Source: Streptomyces sp. 8L
GTDB lineage: Bacteria > Actinomycetota > Actinomycetes > Streptomycetales > Streptomycetaceae
NCBI RefSeq assembly: GCF_020176795.1
Contig: NZ_JAIUKE010000029.1
Location: 1-49,759, forward strand
Direction: 5' to 3'
Length of the DNA stretch: 49,759 nucleotides
Shown here one piece after another: positions 33,318 to 41,669 of the stretch. The notes below the pieces were generated by a model. That model was not told the DNA's origin. It saw nothing but the letters and a program-made list of their open reading frames with translations, and did not search any database. Every line of letters begins with the position of its first letter. Within the stretch, counting starts at the first letter, position 1. The position numbers were made by a program, and so were the translations under genes.

Positions 33318-35474
33318 CTACTGGACGACGATCTGGTCGATGTCGGCGACGCTGTCGCCGGGGTTGCCGAACGAGACACGGTTGTCGCCGGCCTTCAGCG
33401 CCATCGGCACCGTGACGTTCTGGGTGTGGTCCCAGTCGTTGTCACCGGTCCCGGAGAAGGGCAGCTGGATCGTCCGCCCGTCGACGGTGACGACGCCCTG
33501 GCGGCTGGTGTCGCCGTCGGCGTACGCGACGGTGACCAGGTACGTCCCGTCGCGCGGCGCGGTGACATGGTCGAAGGTCACCGTCGCGGACCCCCCGAGA
33601 TTGCCCGCCTTCTTCCCCCCGGCACAACCCCCGCAGCCGGACGCGGTGGCGCCGCCGGCCAGGGTGGCGTCCTCGCCCTGGTAGGTGACGGGCCCGCCGG
33701 TGTCCGCGGTGGTGACGGGCACGGCGGTGCTCGGCCCCGAGGTCCTGCCGTGTGTGTCGACCGCGGTCACGGTGTAGCGGTGGGCCGAGCCCGGCGCGAG
33801 TCCCGACACCGTGGCGGAGGTGGCGGCGCCGCCCGTCGAGGCGACCCTCGCGCCGTTGTCGCGGATGTCGTAGCGGGCGACGGACGCGCCCTTCGCCGGC
33901 ACCGCCGGGTCCCAGGCCAGGGAGACGGAGGTGGCGGTGGCGGAGGTGCCGTGCGCCCCGGTGGGGACCGTGGGGTGCGCGGTCTTCCGCGGTGTGACAG
34001 TCAGCAGCCGGGAGCCGTGGGCGGGCAGTGTGGCGCCGAACGAACCGCTGGCGGCGCCCAGGTTCTGGTGGCTCCACACGTCCTTGACGTCCGCGGCGCC
34101 GCCGAAGCCGAGATCCTGCCACCGCGCGGTGGCCCTGGCGGGCGAGGAGCCGAGGTTGAACAGGGCGACGGTGTAACTGCCGTCGGCGTTGCGGGCGTAC
34201 CAGGTCTGCTGCTCGGACGACTGGCTGACCGGCTTCGCGGGGCGTCCCGCCTGGTCGATGGCGATGACGTCGTCGTTGGTGAGGAGCTTCTCGCCGTAGC
34301 TGTCGAGCTGGGTGAGGTCGTCACCGATGTAGAGGGGCGCGGCCTCGATGGCCCAGAGCGTCAGGTAGCTCTGGCGTTCGTCCTCGGTGAGGCCGTCCAT
34401 CCGGCCGCTGCCGACGTCGACCGAGTCGAGGTTGTTCCAGTGGCCGGGCCCCGCGTCGGGAATCCACTGGACGACGTCGCGCCAGCGCTGCTTCACCGAG
34501 GCGTCCCAGGTGACGAGGGTGTCGCAGTAGCACTCGACGTCCGTGTCGATGCGCCAGCCGTTGCTGTCCTTCTTCCACTCGTCGGCGTAGGTGTGGCTGA
34601 GCGCCCAGGAGAGGGTGAACTGGATCGGGCGGCCGGTGTTGTTCAGCGCGGCGCGCCAGCCGGCGGCGTCGTCGCGGTTGTCGTAGTTGGCGCCTCCTTT
34701 GAAGGAGCCGGGGCCCACGCCGTCGAGCTTGAGGAAGTCGACGCCCCAGCTCGCGTACAGGTCGGCGACCGATTGCGTGTACTTCTGCGCGCACGGCCGC
34801 GAGTAGTCGATCTTGTAGGCGCTGTCCCAGCCGTTGGTCTTGCGCAGGTCCGGGTAGACGACGTCGGCCGTGGTGCAGCCGGGGGCCCCGTAGACCGGTG
34901 TCGTGCCGTCGCCGTACGCCGCGGGGTCGAGGCCGACCGCCTGGTAGATGCCGGCCTTGAGGCCGAGGGCGTGCAGCTTGTCGTTGACGTACTTGATGCC
35001 GTCGGGGAAGCGCTTCGCGTCGGGGACCGGCCGGCCGTACGCATCGAAGCCCGTGGTCCAGCCGGCGTCGATGTTGACGTAGTCGTATCCGTGCTTCTTG
35101 AACGTCGACGCCAGGATCTTGGCCTGCTGGAGGACGTGCGCCTCGGTGAGGTAGCTCGCGGAGCCGTCGGGGTTGACGCCCGGGTAGTTGGTGGACTCCA
35201 GGCTCCAGCTGCTCCAGCCCAGATAGGGCTTCTGCGCGAGCGGCGCGGTCACCGGGTGGGCGGCCGGTGCGGCCGGCCGGTGCACGGCGGTGGCTGCCGC
35301 CGCGTCCGCGGTGGCGGCGCCGGTCGAGGGGGGGGGGGGGGGGGGGGGGGGGGCGCCCCGCCCCCCCGCCAGGACGGAGGCCGAGAGGGCGCCGAGTGTG
35401 CCGGCCCAGCCCTTTCGTCGCAGGCCCTTGGCCGTCTCCGCTCGTCCCCGGGCGGTGCGACCTCTGTGTGCCAT
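33318..35474 (-). CDS. Secreted GH27 alpha-galactosidase with Fn3 and carbohydrate-binding domains
   Basis: A 718-residue exported enzyme. The GH27 barrel starts near residue 80 (KPYLGWSSWSLES), has NIDAGW and nucleophile D251 in DFLKLDGVG, and WRIDTDVECYCDT in the acid/base region. A beta domain, a fibronectin type III domain (about 498-580) and a C-terminal CBM35/CBM6-like module (TYQGEDATLAGG onward) follow. It should remove alpha-galactosyl side groups from polymers outside the cell. ATG 35474 is preferred (GGAG seven bases upstream) over ATG 35486. The signal-peptide region is disturbed by a run of 26 G on the plus strand, read as eight prolines, probably an artefact, so the true N-terminal sequence between residues about 38 and 52 is unreliable. 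Confidence 0.93.
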   Translation of the reverse strand: MAHRGRTARGRAETAKGLRRKGWAGTLGALSASVLAGGRGAPPPPPPPPSTGAATADAAAATAVHRPAAPAAHPVTAPLAQKPYLGWSSWSLESTNYPGVNPDGSASYLTEAHVLQQAKILASTFKKHGYDYVNIDAGWTTGFDAYGRPVPDAKRFPDGIKYVNDKLHALGLKAGIYQAVGLDPAAYGDGTTPVYGAPGCTTADVVYPDLRKTNGWDSAYKIDYSRPCAQKYTQSVADLYASWGVDFLKLDGVGPGSFKGGANYDNRDDAAGWRAALNNTGRPIQFTLSWALSHTYADEWKKDSNGWRIDTDVECYCDTLVTWDASVKQRWRDVVQWIPDAGPGHWNNLDSVDVGSGRMDGLTEDERQSYLTLWAIEAAPLYIGDDLTQLDSYGEKLLTNDDVIAIDQAGRPAKPVSQSSEQQTWYARNADGSYTVALFNLGSSPARATARWQDLGFGGAADVKDVWSHQNLGAASGSFGATLPAHGSRLLTVTPRKTAHPTVPTGAHGTSATATSVSLAWDPAVPAKGASVARYDIRDNGARVASTGGAATSATVSGLAPGSAHRYTVTAVDTHGRTSGPSTAVPVTTADTGGPVTYQGEDATLAGGATASGCGGCAGGKKAGNLGGSATVTFDHVTAPRDGTYLVTVAYADGDTSRQGVVTVDGRTIQLPFSGTGDNDWDHTQNVTVPMALKAGDNRVSFGNPGDSVADIDQIVVQ
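35328..35370. other. G/C homopolymer run, likely sequence artefact
   Basis: Twenty-six consecutive G (35328-35353) are followed by CGCCCCGCCCCCCCGCC. The run lies inside the signal-peptide coding part of GH27 and encodes eight prolines where an export signal should end. Similar G/C runs form the window's right edge. Confidence 0.75.
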
Positions 35475-35613
35475 GGCGTGCTCCATTTCGCCGCAACGCT
35501 GCGGCTGTTCAGGGGCGATGTCCGGTACATGACGGACCGGGCGCGTGCAGTCACTGCGCGGCTCTGCTGGAACACACGCCCGGTGCCCTCCCCGTGGGGG
35601 AGGAGGTGCGGTG

Positions 35614-35650
35614 ACTGTAATCAGGGTTTCCTTCCAGGGTCAATATATTG
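35614..35650 (-). promoter_or_regulatory. Promoter and operator of the sugar operon
   Basis: On the minus strand TTGACC (35638-35643) and TACAGT (35614-35619), 18 bases apart, fit an actinobacterial housekeeping promoter about 130 bases upstream of GH27. The perfect palindrome CAATATATTG (35641-35650) overlaps the -35 and is strikingly AT-rich for this genome. It is the best candidate operator for the divergent ROK regulator. Confidence 0.65.
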
Positions 35651-35766
35651 TTCGGGAAGTTTTCTCCTCCAGATCCGCAGGCGATCCGGGCCTGATGGCA
35701 GATGAGAGCTGACCGCCGGGGAAGATCGCGCTCCTGTTGTCTTCCGGCAGAAGGTAACCTTGCGGT

Positions 35767-36945
35767 GTGACCCTCTCCAGCCAGCCACCCGCCGCCGCCC
35801 TGGTCTTCCAGACCCTCCTGACCCAGGGTCCGCTGACCCGGGCCGAACTCGGCCGGCGCACGGGCCTGTCGTCGGGCGCCGTCACCAAGGTGTCCACCCC
35901 GCTGCTCGCGGACGGCTGGATCACCGAGATGGGACAGCAGGCGGGCGAGCGCCAGCCGGGCCGGCCGGCCACCCTGGTCGCCGTACGGCCGGAGCGCGCC
36001 CGGTTCATCGGGGTGAAGGTGACGGCCGACGAGCTGATCGGCGTCGCGGCCGACCTGACCGCGACCCCGCTGGCCACCCGGCGGGCACCGCTCGGCTCCC
36101 GGGATGTCGGCACCGTCGTACGGGCCATCGCGCGGATCGTCGCACACCTGGCGGACGGCGAGGGCGGCCCCGAGGTGCACAGCGTCGGTGTGACCATCTC
36201 GGGCGACGTGGACGGACACACCGGCGTGGTGCGGTATTCGCCCTTCCTCGACTGGCGCGGTGTGCGCCTCGCGGAGCTGGTGGAGGCGGCCACGGGCGTC
36301 CCCACGGTCATCGACAACGACGTGCGGGCGCTGACGGTGGCCGAGCAGTGGTTCGGCTCGGGCGCGGGGCTCTCGTCGTTCGCGCTGGTCACCGTCGGCG
36401 CGGGGATCGGCTGCGGCATCTCGGTCGGGGGGCGCCTGGTCTCCGGCGCGCACGGTGTGTCGGGCGAGATCGGCCACCTCCCGGTGGGCGGCGCCATCGG
36501 GTCCGCCCAAGTGTGCACCTGCGGCAACACCGGTTGCGTGGAGGCGATCGCGTCCACCCAGGCCATAGTCGACCAGGCGCGCGAGGAGACCGGGGACCCC
36601 GGCCTCACCCTGGCCGACGCGGTGCGGCTCGCGCACAGCGGCGACGAGCGGGCCCGCGCGGTGTTCACGCGGGCTGGCCGGGCGCTGGGGCTCGCGATCG
36701 CCTCGGTGGCCAACCTCGTCGGACCCGAACGGATCATCATCTCCGGCGAGGGCGTCGCGTCGTACGACCTGTTCGCCGACCAGATCCGCCGGTCGTTCAC
36801 CGCCCAGGCGTTCGGTACGGCGGCGGACTGCGACCTCGTGGTGCGGCCGCTCCCCTTCGAGGCGTGGGCGCGGGGCGGCGCGGCCGTCGCGGCGCAGCGC
36901 CTGTTCGCACCGGTGGCGGCGGGCGGCCCTGGACCCGCCAACTGA
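35767..36945 (+). CDS. ROK-family transcriptional regulator (divergent from the sugar operon)
   Basis: A 392-residue ROK repressor: an N-terminal winged helix (LVFQTLLTQGPLTRAELGRRTGLSSGAVTKVSTPLL) joined to a sugar kinase-like domain. The ROK zinc motif is CTCGNTGCVEA, and the sugar-contacting GAHGVSGEIGHLPVG is present. It starts 293 bases from the divergent GH27 operon, whose promoter carries the CAATATATTG palindrome, so it probably controls that operon in response to a sugar. The GTG at 35767 lacks a strong ribosome site, but TAACCT at 35755-35760 would place the transcript start at or near the GTG, compatible with a leaderless mRNA. Confidence 0.93.
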   Translation: MTLSSQPPAAALVFQTLLTQGPLTRAELGRRTGLSSGAVTKVSTPLLADGWITEMGQQAGERQPGRPATLVAVRPERARFIGVKVTADELIGVAADLTATPLATRRAPLGSRDVGTVVRAIARIVAHLADGEGGPEVHSVGVTISGDVDGHTGVVRYSPFLDWRGVRLAELVEAATGVPTVIDNDVRALTVAEQWFGSGAGLSSFALVTVGAGIGCGISVGGRLVSGAHGVSGEIGHLPVGGAIGSAQVCTCGNTGCVEAIASTQAIVDQAREETGDPGLTLADAVRLAHSGDERARAVFTRAGRALGLAIASVANLVGPERIIISGEGVASYDLFADQIRRSFTAQAFGTAADCDLVVRPLPFEAWARGGAAVAAQRLFAPVAAGGPGPAN

Positions 36946-37027
36946 AGTACGCGGGCCGGTGCTCCCGTCCCGGCGGTCCGACGCGCCCTCCCGGGGCAGG
37001 GGCCCATCGCATAGGCTCGCCGGTGAC

Positions 37028-38272
37028 ATGAACACCAACCACACATCCCATACGTCGCTCGGCCCGAAGGCCGACAAGGAGACGGTGCGGCGGCACAACC
37101 TGAGCCTCGTGCTGCGCGCCGTACGGGACGAGGGGGAGGCGACCCGCGCCGGGGTCGCCGCCCGGGTGGGGCTCACACGGGCGGCCGTGTCGTCCCTCGT
37201 GGAACAGCTGATCGAAAACGGCTTCCTGAGCGAGTCGGGCAAGACGTTCAGCGGGCAGGCGGGCCGGCCCGGCACGGTGCTCAAGGTGACCCGCACGGGG
37301 CCCGCGGGCATCGGCGTCGAGATCAACATCGACTATGTGTCGGTGTGTGTGGTGGACCTGTCCGGCACCGACCGGGTACGGCTGACCGAACACATCGACA
37401 ACCGGGGCGCGCTGCCCTCCGAGGTGCTGGCGCGCGGCGCGCGCATCGCGGCCCGCACCCTGGAGTCGGCGGCGGAGCAGGACCTGCTCCCGGTGGGGGT
37501 GGAACTCGCCCTGCCGGGACTGGTGTCGGGCGGCGCCGTGCGCCAGGCGCCCAACCTGGGCTGGAACCGGGTGCCCGCCGAGGAGCACTTCGCCCGTTCC
37601 CTGGCCCTGCTGCGGCCCAACGAGCCGGATTTGCCGGTGAGTTCGGAGAACGAGGCGAACCTGGCGGCGCTCGCGGAACTCTGGTTCGGCGGCCTCGGCC
37701 CGCTGCGCACGTTCCTCTATCTGACGGGTGAGATCGGGGTGGGCGGTGCGCTCGTCCTCGACGGTGAACTGCTGCGCGGCGCCCACGGGTTCGCGGGCGA
37801 GATCGGCCATGTGGTGGTCGACTCGGAGGGGCCGCTGTGCCGGTGCGGCTCGCGCGGCTGCCTGGAGCAGTACGCCGGCCAGTCCGCGCTGCTGCGGGCC
37901 GCGGGCCTGGACGGGGACGCGGGCGTGCCGGGCGTCGCGGAGCTGGAGCGCAGGGCGCGTGGCGGCGACGCTGCGGCGGTGGCCGCGATCGAGCGGGCCG
38001 GGCTGATGCTCGGGCGGGTGGTCTCGGGCGCGGTGAACCTCTTCGACCCGGACGCTGTGGTGCTGGGCGGCATCTACCGGGCGCTGATGCCCTGGCTCTC
38101 CCCCTCGGCGGACCGCGAACTGACGGCGCGTGTCGTCTCCGGCCTCTGGCCGCGGGACAGCGGCCGGCTGCGGGCGTCGTCCTCCGCGGGCGACGCGGCG
38201 CGCGGCGCGGCGGCCCTGGTGGTCCGCGCGGTCCTCGCGGACCCGCTGGCGTACGTCCCGCGCCGGGCCTGA
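37028..38272 (+). CDS. ROK-family regulator, probable XylR
   Basis: A 414-residue ROK protein with winged helix (RRHNLSLVLRAVRDEGEATRAGVAARVGLTRAAVSSLVEQLI) and kinase-like domain; the zinc motif is CRCGSRGCLEQYAG and GAHGFAGEIGHVVVD is present. ATG 37028 is chosen because the upstream extension is low-complexity. It is followed, across a terminator, by convergent xylA and then divergent xylB, an order seen at xylose loci of streptomycetes, so it is the likely xylose-responsive repressor. The inverted repeat in the xylA leader is its candidate target. It shares strand with the preceding ROK gene 82 bases away. Confidence 0.92.
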   Translation: MNTNHTSHTSLGPKADKETVRRHNLSLVLRAVRDEGEATRAGVAARVGLTRAAVSSLVEQLIENGFLSESGKTFSGQAGRPGTVLKVTRTGPAGIGVEINIDYVSVCVVDLSGTDRVRLTEHIDNRGALPSEVLARGARIAARTLESAAEQDLLPVGVELALPGLVSGGAVRQAPNLGWNRVPAEEHFARSLALLRPNEPDLPVSSENEANLAALAELWFGGLGPLRTFLYLTGEIGVGGALVLDGELLRGAHGFAGEIGHVVVDSEGPLCRCGSRGCLEQYAGQSALLRAAGLDGDAGVPGVAELERRARGGDAAAVAAIERAGLMLGRVVSGAVNLFDPDAVVLGGIYRALMPWLSPSADRELTARVVSGLWPRDSGRLRASSSAGDAARGAAALVVRAVLADPLAYVPRRA

Positions 38273-38282
38273 GCGGCACGGG

Positions 38283-38309
38283 CCGCCCGGCGCGAGAAGT
38301 GCCGGGCGG
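38283..38309 (+). terminator. Hairpin terminator after the second ROK gene
   Basis: CCGCCCGGC and GCCGGGCGG form a perfect 9-bp stem with a nine-base loop, eleven bases after the ROK stop codon. Confidence 0.65.
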
Positions 38310-38500
38310 GTGGTGGGGCGCGGGACGCACGGGCCGCACGGCAGCGGGTCTCAACCGGGAGGGAGCCATCGGGTGCCCCTGCCGGGACCGGCCGCGAGCG
38401 GCACCGCACGGCGGGCGGCCCGCAGGACCGCCCGCAACAGGCTTGCCGGATCGGTGGGTTGCCCCGGTACCCAACGGGCCGGGCGGGCACCGAGGGGAAT

Positions 38501-38555
38501 GTGACGCGGCGCCGTCCCGTCCGCCTGACCGGGTGGGGAAGCGGCGCCGCGTCAC
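38501..38555 (-). terminator. Hairpin terminator after xylA
   Basis: GTGACGCGGCGCCG (38501-38514) and CGGCGCCGCGTCAC (38542-38555) pair perfectly over 14 bp; TCCC and GGGA inside the loop extend it. It lies just beyond the original xylA stop at 38569, which supports that stop as the ancestral gene end. The 230 bases between here and the ROK terminator show no gene. Confidence 0.7.
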
Positions 38556-38568
38556 GTGCCGGGGCGCC

Positions 38569-38661
38569 TCAGCGGACGCCGAGGAGGTGGTCCATCGCGA
38601 GCTGGTCGAGGCGCTCGAAGGCCATGCCGCGCTCCGCCGCCGCCTCCGCGTCGAAGTCGAC
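38569..38661 (-). pseudogene. xylA: Detached C-terminal coding remnant of xylA
   Basis: Immediately after the TAG at 38662-38664 the same frame continues for 30 sense codons to TGA at 38569-38571. It encodes [18 protein letters not shown] followed by [12 protein letters not shown], which is recognisably the normal C-terminus of actinobacterial xylose isomerase. The tail is therefore intact but cut off by one stop codon. Confidence 0.85.
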
Positions 38662-39738
38662 CTACGCGGAGCGGTCGGCGAGCAGGCCCGCGAGGCCCTC
38701 CTGCGCGGTGGGCAGGGCGAGTTCGTCGAGGCGGGACGCGCGCAGCGCCTCCTGGACCTCCGGGTCGGCGCGGAACTTCGCGGCGTGGTCCTTGAGGATG
38801 AGGTAGTTGCGCATGCAGCCCGCGGCCGACGCCCACACCCCGGCGAAGTCCTCGGTGCGCGGCGGCTTGAAGTCGAAGTGGCGGCAGCCGTCCCAGCCCG
38901 CCGCCTCCAGCAGGTCCACGAGCCAGAACGCGGCACGCACGTCGCCCGCGCCGAACCGCAGGTCCTGGTCGTACTTGATGCCGCTCTGGCCGTTGAGGTC
39001 GATGTGGTACAGCTTGCCCGACCACAGCGCCTGGGCGATGGAGTGCGGGAAGTTGAGCCCGGCCATCTGCTCGTGCCCGACCTCCGGGTTCACGCCGTAC
39101 AGCTCGGGACGCTCCAGGCGCTCGATGAACGCCAGCGCGTGGCCCACCGTGGGCAGCAGGATGTCGCCGCGCGGCTCGTTCGGCTTGGGCTCGATCGCGA
39201 AGCGCATGTCGTAGCCCTGCTCGGTGACGTACTCGCCGAGCAGGTCGAACGCCTCCTTCATCCGGTCGAGCGCGAGGCGTACGTCCTTCGCGCCGCCGGA
39301 CTCGGCACCCTCGCGCCCGCCCCACGCGACATACGTCGTCGCGCCGAGTTCGGCGGCGAGGTCGATGTTGCGGATGACCTTGCGCAGCGCGAAGCGCCGT
39401 ACGTCGCGGTCGTTGGCGGTGAAGCCGCCGTCCTTGAAGACGGGGTGGGTGAACAGGTTCGTGGTGGCCATCTCCACCACGATGCCCGTCGCGTCCAGCG
39501 CCTGGCGGAAGTGCTTGATGTGCGACTCGCGCTCCGCCTCCGACGCGCCGAACGGGATCACGTCGTCGTCGTGGAAGGTGACCGCGTACGCCCCGAGGTC
39601 GGACAGCTGCCGCACGGACTCGGCCGGGTCGAGGACGGGCCTGGTGGCGTCGCCGAAGGGGTCCCTGCCCTGCCAGCCGACCGTCCAGAGGCCGAAGCTG
39701 AACCTGTCCTCGCGCGTGGGTGTGAAGCGTTCCGTCAT
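38662..39738 (-). CDS. xylA: Xylose isomerase, truncated by an in-frame amber codon
   Basis: A 358-residue reading of xylose isomerase, which interconverts D-xylose and D-xylulose with Mg/Mn. Active-site segments are present: [12 protein letters not shown] (catalytic His), [50 protein letters not shown] and HFDFKPP. Streptomyces enzymes are about 388 residues; here TAG replaces the aromatic residue after LLADRSA, and the frame continues for 30 conserved codons (389 in all if read through). The lost tail belongs to the arm that wraps the neighbouring subunit, so the truncated protein may be impaired. ATG 39738 is the family start ([12 protein letters not shown]); an ATG at 39795 would put the leader operator inside the gene and is rejected. 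It is divergent from xylB. Confidence 0.88.
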   Translation of the reverse strand: MTERFTPTREDRFSFGLWTVGWQGRDPFGDATRPVLDPAESVRQLSDLGAYAVTFHDDDVIPFGASEAERESHIKHFRQALDATGIVVEMATTNLFTHPVFKDGGFTANDRDVRRFALRKVIRNIDLAAELGATTYVAWGGREGAESGGAKDVRLALDRMKEAFDLLGEYVTEQGYDMRFAIEPKPNEPRGDILLPTVGHALAFIERLERPELYGVNPEVGHEQMAGLNFPHSIAQALWSGKLYHIDLNGQSGIKYDQDLRFGAGDVRAAFWLVDLLEAAGWDGCRHFDFKPPRTEDFAGVWASAAGCMRNYLILKDHAAKFRADPEVQEALRASRLDELALPTAQEGLAGLLADRSA

Positions 39739-39762
39739 TCCCTTGGCCGCCTTCGCTGCCTC

Positions 39763-39781
39763 AAAGGTCCGTCCGACCTTT
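39763..39781. promoter_or_regulatory. Inverted repeat in the xylA leader, candidate XylR operator
   Basis: AAAGGTC-CGTCC-GACCTTT is a 7-bp perfect inverted repeat 25 bases upstream of the xylA ATG, embedded in unusually AT-rich DNA (39778-39812) that probably holds the promoter. TTTGTTTTCT beside it recurs as TTTGTTTCTC at 39927-39936 in the xylB leader, so both divergent promoters may share a regulator, most simply the ROK protein nearby. Confidence 0.55.
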
Positions 39782-39995
39782 TTGTTTTCTGACATGACTA
39801 ATATGGCACGGCGCCTCCGGAACGCAACAGTCCCCTCGACCGCCGGAACCGGCACCCGCGAATCACTGTCGTCCGGATGGATCGCGTCCACCCGCGCCCG
39901 TGACGCGCCCGCCCGTCTCGCGTAATTTGTTTCTCACCCGTTCAAAACCCAGCTCACCCACGGCGTCGCCGCCGTCGCCCGGAGAAGAGGCCCCC

Positions 39996-41471
39996 ATGTC
40001 GCGAAGCCCGCTCGTGATCGGCGTGGACAGTTCCACCCAGTCCACGAAGGCCGCCGTCACCGACGCGGCCACCGGCAAGCTGCTCGCCGTGGGCCGCGCG
40101 CAGCACCGGGTGACAGGCGAGGGCGGGGCCCGGGAGAGCGACCCCGAGGTGTGGTGGACGGCGCTGCGCGACGCGGTCGCCGGGGGGCTCGCGGACGCGG
40201 GCGCCGACGCCTCGGCGGTGACCGGGATCGCGGTCGCCGGCCAGCAGCACGGGCTGGTGGTGCTGGACCGCGCGGGCCGGCCGCTGCGGCCGGCGATGCT
40301 GTGGAACGACACCCGGTCCGCGCCGCAGGCCGCCCGGCTCACCGAGGCGCTCGGCGGTCCCGCGGCCTGGGCCGCGCGCACCGGGTCCGTTCCCGTCGCC
40401 TCGATCACGGCGACGAAGTGGCAGTGGCTGCGGGAGCACGAACCCGCGCTCGCCGAGGCCGCCGCCGCGGTGCGGCTGCCGCACGACTTCCTCACCGAGC
40501 GGCTGTCCGGCGCGGCCGTCACCGACCCCGGCGACGCGTCGGGCACCGGCTGGTACGCGACGGCGACGGGCGCGTACGACCCCGAACTGCTCGCGCTGCT
40601 CGGCCTGGACGCGGACCTGCTGCCTTCGGTGGCGCCGACGGGCGCCACCAGGGCCGGGACGCTCACCGCCGCCGCTGCCGCCGAACTCGGCCTGCCCGCC
40701 GGGATCGCCGTGGCGGCCGGCACGGGCGACAACATGAGCGCGGCGATCGGCCTCGGGCTCGGCGGCGCGGGCCTGCTCGACCACCCGGTGCTCAGCCTCG
40801 GCACCTCGGGCACGGTGTTCGCGGCGACGACGACCCGGCCGACGTCGGTCGCGCTGAACGGCTTCGCCGGCACGGACGGCACGTACCTGCCGCTCGGCTG
40901 CACCCTGAACTGCACCCAGGCCGTCGACAAGGTGGCCGCACTGCTGGGGCTCGACCGGGAGGACGCCGAGCCGGGCGGTGAGGCGGTCTTCCTGCCCTAC
41001 CTCGACGGCGAACGTACGCCCGATCTGCCCCTGGCGGCGGGGCTGTTGACCGGGCTGCGCCACGACACGACGCCTCGCGGGCTGCTGGGCGCGGCGTACG
41101 AGGGCGCTGCCTTCACGGTGCTGCGCGCGCTCGACGAGGTGCTGCGCGCCTGCGGGCTCGACCCCGCGGCGCCCGAGGTCGCGTCCCGGCCGCTCCGGCT
41201 CGTCGGCGGCGGCGCGCAGGGCCGGGCGTGGATGTCGACCGTCCAGCGGCTGTCCGGCCGTCCGGTGATCGTTCCGGCGAGCGGGGAACTGGTCGCGCTC
41301 GGCGCGGCGGCGCTCGCGGCCGGGGCGGCGGGCGGCGAGGACCCGGTGGCCGTCGCGACCCAGTGGGGCACGGGCACCGGCCGGGAACTCGAACCGGTCG
41401 CCCGCGACACGGAGACATGGGAGCGGATCGCCTCGGTCCTGGAGCGGGCGGCGCCGAGCCTGCTGTCCTGA
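39996..41471 (+). CDS. xylB: Xylulokinase
   Basis: A 491-residue FGGY-family kinase that phosphorylates D-xylulose to xylulose 5-phosphate, feeding the pentose phosphate pathway. Motifs are VIGVDSSTQSTKAAV (phosphate 1), VAGQQHGLVVLD and AMLWNDTRS (substrate binding), AAGTGDNMSAAIG, VLSLGTSGTVFA, and the FGGY-signature region LRLVGGGAQGRAWMSTVQRLSG. ATG 39996 has GGAGAAGAGG five bases upstream. It is divergent from xylA with a 257-base spacer that includes AT-rich promoter-like DNA at about 39922-39948. Confidence 0.95.
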   Translation: MSRSPLVIGVDSSTQSTKAAVTDAATGKLLAVGRAQHRVTGEGGARESDPEVWWTALRDAVAGGLADAGADASAVTGIAVAGQQHGLVVLDRAGRPLRPAMLWNDTRSAPQAARLTEALGGPAAWAARTGSVPVASITATKWQWLREHEPALAEAAAAVRLPHDFLTERLSGAAVTDPGDASGTGWYATATGAYDPELLALLGLDADLLPSVAPTGATRAGTLTAAAAAELGLPAGIAVAAGTGDNMSAAIGLGLGGAGLLDHPVLSLGTSGTVFAATTTRPTSVALNGFAGTDGTYLPLGCTLNCTQAVDKVAALLGLDREDAEPGGEAVFLPYLDGERTPDLPLAAGLLTGLRHDTTPRGLLGAAYEGAAFTVLRALDEVLRACGLDPAAPEVASRPLRLVGGGAQGRAWMSTVQRLSGRPVIVPASGELVALGAAALAAGAAGGEDPVAVATQWGTGTGRELEPVARDTETWERIASVLERAAPSLLS

Positions 41472-41530
41472 CGCGCGACGGCGCGGCCGGCGACGGGCCC
41501 CTTCACCCCTGAACGGCGTCAGTGGCGGGG

Positions 41531-41592
41531 CCCCGCACCGCGGACCGCGCCGTGACCGCGATCCCCGCACCGCGGACCGCGTGGTGACCGCG
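41531..41592. repeat. Two tandem copies of a 30-bp unit
   Basis: Units at 41531-41560 and 41563-41592 match at 28 of 30 positions (CCCCGCACCGCGGACCGCG, then CC or TG, then GTGACCGCG), with a 32-base period. They lie between the convergent xylB and SDR genes; the 198-base gap holds no gene. Confidence 0.8.
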
Positions 41593-41642
41593 GTCGCGCT
41601 TACGACCGTCCGCGCACGGGCGTCCGCCGGCGCTGTGCCGAA

Positions 41643-41666
41643 GCGGCCGGCCCGTGGGCCGGCCGC
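41643..41666 (-). terminator. Hairpin terminator after the SDR gene
   Basis: GCGGCCGGCCC and GGGCCGGCCGC face each other around GT and end four bases beyond the SDR stop, giving a compact stem of about 10 bp. Confidence 0.7.
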
Positions 41667-41669
41667 CGC

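Noticed and set aside
35328..35353. Poly-G run as a biological G-quadruplex switch
   Set aside because: It breaks an export signal and resembles the artefact at the contig end, so a sequence error is the simpler explanation.
33276..35705. An 809-codon plus-strand frame opposite GH27
   Set aside because: Val/Gly/Arg-rich shadow; it also crosses the poly-G run.
38662..39795. Longer xylA start giving [19 protein letters not shown] before the usual N-terminus
   Set aside because: It has no ribosome site, is not part of known enzymes, and would place the leader inverted repeat and promoter-like DNA inside the gene.
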